A DNA stretch of 9,880 nucleotides from Oscillospiraceae bacterium. GTDB lineage: Bacteria; Bacillota_A; Clostridia; Oscillospirales; WRJC01. The number at the start of each line of letters is the position of its first letter. Within the stretch, counting starts at the first letter, position 1. Made by a program: the position numbers and the translations under genes. The DNA lies in contig WQXD01000120.1 in assembly GCA_009785015.1 (NCBI GenBank), forward strand, positions 1 to 9,880, read 5' to 3'. Under the pieces are notes generated by a model, which saw nothing but the letters and a program-made list of their open reading frames with translations, searched no databases and was not told where the DNA came from. Positions 7,118 to 9,880 of this stretch are shown piece by piece.

Positions 7118-7908
7118 TGAATATAAGAAAAGGCATATGTTTGCTGCTTGTTTTCTTTTTGTTTTTTGCAGGCGCTTTAAATCGGGTTTTCGCGGAAGAA
7201 AGAAATATCTATATAGGCGACGTCATAACTCTTCAAATATTGTCGCCGGAATTTTCAGCCGAAGAAATCGCGGAAAAATTCCGGGATTTTGAAATTTTGG
7301 AAATCAAAAAAGAAAAAAGCGGTTATACAGTGTCGGTTCAAACTTTCGAGCCCGGCGAGTATACGATACTTCTCAAAAGCCGGGAGATTGTAATAAATGT
7401 GAAATCGACGCTGGAGGATATAAAAAGAGATGGTATATTTGAAAGCGATAAGCAAATCGGACAATCCGGGTTTTTGTTTTTTTCGCGCGTTCTCTTTTGT
7501 GTTTGTGCCGGAATTTTTGTTTTAGCCGGAGGTTTTTTGTTATTTAAAAAAATCGGCAGAACTAAAGCAAAGATTCAAACACCTTTGGAATTGTTTTTTA
7601 ACCGCTGCGTTTCGCTCTCCGAAGAAGACGAAAACTATTTCGTCGAATTGACCTATTATTTCAAACAATATCTTGAGATTTTGTATAAAGTCAAAATCAT
7701 CGGGAAAACATCGGCTGAAATTTTAGATGAGCTCAAAGAGATAAAAAAGCTCGGCGGTATTTTACCCTATATCCGCGAATGGATGCTCGAATGCGACAGA
7801 TTCAAATTCGCCGGGATTCACGCACAAACCGAAGAAAAAAAAGCACATTATGTGAAATTGCTCGATTTGGCGAAAAATATCGACAGAGAAGAAGAGGGGG
7901 CGACATGA
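7117..7908 (+). CDS. Membrane protein of the Bat operon: signal peptide, periplasmic domain, TM, DUF4381-like tail
   Basis: A 263-residue protein in the slot where related operons carry a BatD or DUF4381 gene. Residues 1-26 are a signal peptide (MNIRKG, a hydrophobic stretch, then VFA before EE). Residues 27-115 look like a small extracytoplasmic beta-rich domain. One membrane segment spans about 119-143, followed by Lys/Arg (KK, GRTK), so the tail is cytoplasmic. The tail (155-255) is helical and resembles the DUF4381 C-terminal part: YFVELTYYFKQYLE, then KTSAEILDEL, then ECDRFKFAG. I see this by pattern only, not by alignment. The likely role is a scaffold for BatA/BatB; this is inference. 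I chose the ATG at 7117, which shares a base with the DUF58 stop; a TTG one codon earlier is possible. The gene is notably A/T-rich, and its end overlaps batA by four bases. Confidence 0.8.
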   Translation: MNIRKGICLLLVFFLFFAGALNRVFAEERNIYIGDVITLQILSPEFSAEEIAEKFRDFEILEIKKEKSGYTVSVQTFEPGEYTILLKSREIVINVKSTLEDIKRDGIFESDKQIGQSGFLFFSRVLFCVCAGIFVLAGGFLLFKKIGRTKAKIQTPLELFFNRCVSLSEEDENYFVELTYYFKQYLEILYKVKIIGKTSAEILDELKEIKKLGGILPYIREWMLECDRFKFAGIHAQTEEKKAHYVKLLDLAKNIDREEEGAT

Positions 7909-8876
7909 TACGTTTTGCGAATTGGTGGTTTTTGATTTTAATCCCCGTCGTCATATATTTGTTTTTGGCGGTAAAGAAAAAACGCGGCATAAAATTTTCA
8001 AGCGTAAAATTATTCAAACAAGCGGAAAACAAAAAAACCGCAAAACACAAAATCGGCAAATTTTTTATAATATGCGGCGTCGTTTTGTGCCTTTGCGCGC
8101 TGGCGAGACCGCAATCGACGACGAAATTCGATTTAGTGAACCGGCGGGGTATCGACATCGCGGTGCTTCTCGATGTTTCCGGATCCATGCAGTCCGTCGA
8201 TTTCGAACCCAACCGGCTCGAAGCGGCCCGTACAACAATAGACAACTTTATCCAAAACAGGACAAACGACAGAATTTCCCTGATTGTTTTCGCGGGGACC
8301 GCTTTTACGCGCGTCCCTTTGACCCTTGACAAATATATTGTAAGAGAATCGCTCGCTTCGGTCACTTCGGAATCCGTGAATGAAGACGGAACGGCTATCG
8401 GAATGGCTGTTTCGGTGGGGCTCAACCGTTTGAAAAAAAGCGAAGCGTCCTCGCGCATTATGATTCTCATAACCGACGGCGACAACAACGCCGGCGCGAT
8501 CGACCCGGTAACGGCGAGCGGCCTCGCCCGGGATCTGGGAATACGCATTTATACCATCGGGGTGGGAAGCGACAAGATGATCATTCCGACGCAGACGTCC
8601 AGCGGCAGAATCCGGTATATGCAGTATCCCGGCGGGTTTGACGAGGCGCTGCTCGAAAAAATCGCCGGCATGACGGGCGGTCAATATTTCCGCGCTGCGG
8701 ATTCCAAGTCCCTGCCGAGGATATTTGATATAATCAACCGGCTCGAAAAAACGCAGTTCGACGACGACAATTTCAAGGAATATGACGAGCTGGCATTTCC
8801 GCTGATCGCGGCGGCGCTGATTTTGCTTGCGGCAGGCATATTTTTCGACAAATATTACTTTGTGCAAATACCGTAA
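7905..8876 (+). CDS. batA: BatA-like membrane-anchored VWA protein
   Basis: A 323-residue BatA-type protein. Membrane segments lie at about 7-23 and 53-67, and a third at about 297-314 near the C-terminus. The VWA domain lies between them (from about 82). The MIDAS site is complete: D90, S92 and S94 in LLDVSGSM, T163 in DGTAIG and D191 in ITDGDNN. The order of two N-terminal helices, VWA and a C-terminal helix is the standard Bat arrangement, placing the VWA domain on the periplasmic side. Bat genes were named for aerotolerance in Bacteroides; the molecular role is not settled. The true start is the ATG at 7905, which overlaps the previous stop (ATGA) and follows a G-rich ribosome binding site (GAGGGGG). 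The frame stays open upstream, but an earlier start would run far into the previous gene and precede the N-terminal helix. Confidence 0.93.
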   Translation: MIRFANWWFLILIPVVIYLFLAVKKKRGIKFSSVKLFKQAENKKTAKHKIGKFFIICGVVLCLCALARPQSTTKFDLVNRRGIDIAVLLDVSGSMQSVDFEPNRLEAARTTIDNFIQNRTNDRISLIVFAGTAFTRVPLTLDKYIVRESLASVTSESVNEDGTAIGMAVSVGLNRLKKSEASSRIMILITDGDNNAGAIDPVTASGLARDLGIRIYTIGVGSDKMIIPTQTSSGRIRYMQYPGGFDEALLEKIAGMTGGQYFRAADSKSLPRIFDIINRLEKTQFDDDNFKEYDELAFPLIAAALILLAAGIFFDKYYFVQIP

Positions 8877-8888
8877 AACCCGAAAAAA

Positions 8889-8893
8889 GGAGG
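8889..8893 (+). promoter_or_regulatory. Ribosome binding site that fixes the TTG start of batB
   Basis: GGAGG ends five bases before a TTG at 8899 in the BatB frame. The first in-frame ATG (8950) is 56 bases away and would cut into the first membrane helix, so this site decides for TTG. Confidence 0.7.
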
Positions 8894-8898
8894 CGAGT

Positions 8899-9880
8899 TT
8901 GAGTTTGTTTGAGGCTTTTGAATTTAAATACCCGTATAATACAGCGTACATGCTGCCGGCGATTGCCGCCGCTGTCTTTTTTGTTTTTTCATTCGCGAAA
9001 AAAGAAAAAATCATGGCGCTCTTGCATTTGAACTTTCAAATACCGCTGAAGGCGCTGCGTTCGGCGATCATTTGCGCCGGGCTTGGGTTGATTGCCTTTT
9101 CTGTCTCGGGTCCGCAGGTTTTCGCGGGATATACAGAAACAAGCAAGATGGGGCTCGACATTTACGTGCTCATGGATACTTCCAAAAGCATGCTCGTTTC
9201 GGATGTGAAACCGGATAGGCTGACTATAGCGAAAAAAATCGTGGAAAATCTGATTTATCGCTTGGAAGGCGACAGGATCGGCTTTATACCTTTTGCCTCG
9301 GACGCTTATGTGCAAATGCCGTTGACGGACGATTACCAGCTTGCCCGCATGTATCTGTCTGTCATGGATACCGATATGATAAGCGGGGGAGGGACGAATC
9401 TGGCGGCGGCCGTAAAATTGGCCTGTGACTCTTTCAAAAGATCGGCCGGCTCCGACAGGGTCATAATAATTTTAAGCGACGGAGAAGAGCATGACAACGC
9501 GAGCCAAGATATTTTGAAAAATATAACGGACGACAACCTGAGAATTTATACCATAGGCGTCGGAACCGAAAAAGGGGGACTTGTGCCGGTTTACAGAGAT
9601 GGAAATACCGGTGAAACGGTCGCCGATTATATGAAAGACGATAACGGAAATCCCGTCACCTCGCGGCTGCATGCCGATACATTGATACAATTGGCAAAAA
9701 ACGGGAAAGGCTCTTATTATCAGGCCACTTTGCAGGGTATTGAAACTTCCTCGTTGATAAATGATTTATCCGGTTTAAAAAGGGACAGGTTATCCGAAAC
9801 GCAGATAAAAATATTTACCCCGTTGTATCAGTATTTTATCGCGGCGGGCGTGCTTTTGTTTATGATAGCCTGGTTTATGC
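8899..9880 (+). CDS. batB: BatB-like membrane-anchored VWA protein, 3'-partial
   Basis: The frame is open from a TTG at 8899 to the right edge (327 codons visible, no stop reached). Membrane helices lie at about 17-33 and 56-70. A VWA domain follows with a full MIDAS site: D93, S95 and S97 in LMDTSKSM, T166 in GGGTN and D194 in LSDGEEHD. The stretch after IYTIGVGTE, with VPVYRDG and then DDNGNPVTSRL, is typical of BatB and separates it from BatA. A final hydrophobic segment begins at about 310 (YFIAAGVLLFMIAWFM) and is cut by the window edge. In related bacteria BatB is followed by TPR protein(s) BatC/BatE and by BatD, which may lie just outside. The start choice rests on GGAGG five bases upstream; a TTG two codons later is a weaker alternative. 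It lies 22 bases after batA, in the same operon. Confidence 0.92.
   Translation, partial: MSLFEAFEFKYPYNTAYMLPAIAAAVFFVFSFAKKEKIMALLHLNFQIPLKALRSAIICAGLGLIAFSVSGPQVFAGYTETSKMGLDIYVLMDTSKSMLVSDVKPDRLTIAKKIVENLIYRLEGDRIGFIPFASDAYVQMPLTDDYQLARMYLSVMDTDMISGGGTNLAAAVKLACDSFKRSAGSDRVIIILSDGEEHDNASQDILKNITDDNLRIYTIGVGTEKGGLVPVYRDGNTGETVADYMKDDNGNPVTSRLHADTLIQLAKNGKGSYYQATLQGIETSSLINDLSGLKRDRLSETQIKIFTPLYQYFIAAGVLLFMIAWFM

Noticed and set aside
7779..7904. Upstream extension of the batA frame
   Set aside because: It would overlap the previous gene by about 130 bases. The ATG at 7905 has the stop-start overlap and leads directly into the expected N-terminal membrane helix.
8133..9014. 293-codon minus-strand open frame across batA and batB
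   Set aside because: It is antisense to two conserved VWA genes and has no motif of its own.

Overview
The window is a compact bacterial stretch with nine protein-coding genes, almost no non-coding DNA, and no RNA gene, mobile element, CRISPR array or long repeat that I can see. No intergenic gap reaches 300 bases; the longest is about 170 bases (5147-5314). Strong GGAGG-type ribosome binding sites, short or overlapping gene junctions and mixed G+C content are visible. By hand count, the 60 bases at 781-840 are 72% G+C and those at 7261-7320 are 32%. The MoxR / DUF58 / membrane protein / BatA / BatB gene order is known from spirochaetes, Bacteroidetes and other mostly Gram-negative groups. 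Together with a sulfatase and an amidohydrolase it would fit an anaerobic or host/gut-associated bacterium. This is inference; I cannot assign a phylum.

Region 1 (2-2438, + strand) is a catabolic pair. The first gene is the C-terminal part of a sulfatase whose start lies left of the window. It is followed 37 bases later by an amidohydrolase-superfamily (metal-dependent TIM-barrel) enzyme. They are probably co-transcribed and may act on one sulfated or sugar-acid-like substrate, which the sequence does not identify.

Region 2 (2450-5146, - strand) is a tldD-tldE operon. It encodes the two subunits of the TldD/TldE metalloprotease, with intact zinc ligands in TldD and none of the HExxxH motif in TldE. 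It converges on region 1 with only 11 bases between stop codons. Upstream of tldD is a good sigma70-type promoter containing two overlapping dyads whose centres are 10 bp apart. One of them resembles a Fur-family box.

Region 3 (5315-9880, + strand) is a MoxR/Bat operon transcribed away from tldD. It encodes a MoxR AAA+ ATPase, a DUF58 protein, a secreted/membrane protein that looks like a compact BatD/DUF4381-type component, BatA, and a BatB that runs off the right edge. Junctions are 24 nt, a 1-base overlap, a 4-base overlap and 22 nt, so one transcript is likely. The ATPase is expected to act on the membrane-anchored von Willebrand A proteins. All three VWA-type proteins (DUF58, BatA, BatB) keep the full set of metal-binding (MIDAS) residues. 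No clearly new system is present. The most unusual points are the hybrid membrane protein at 7117-7908 and the double operator-like element in the tldD promoter.
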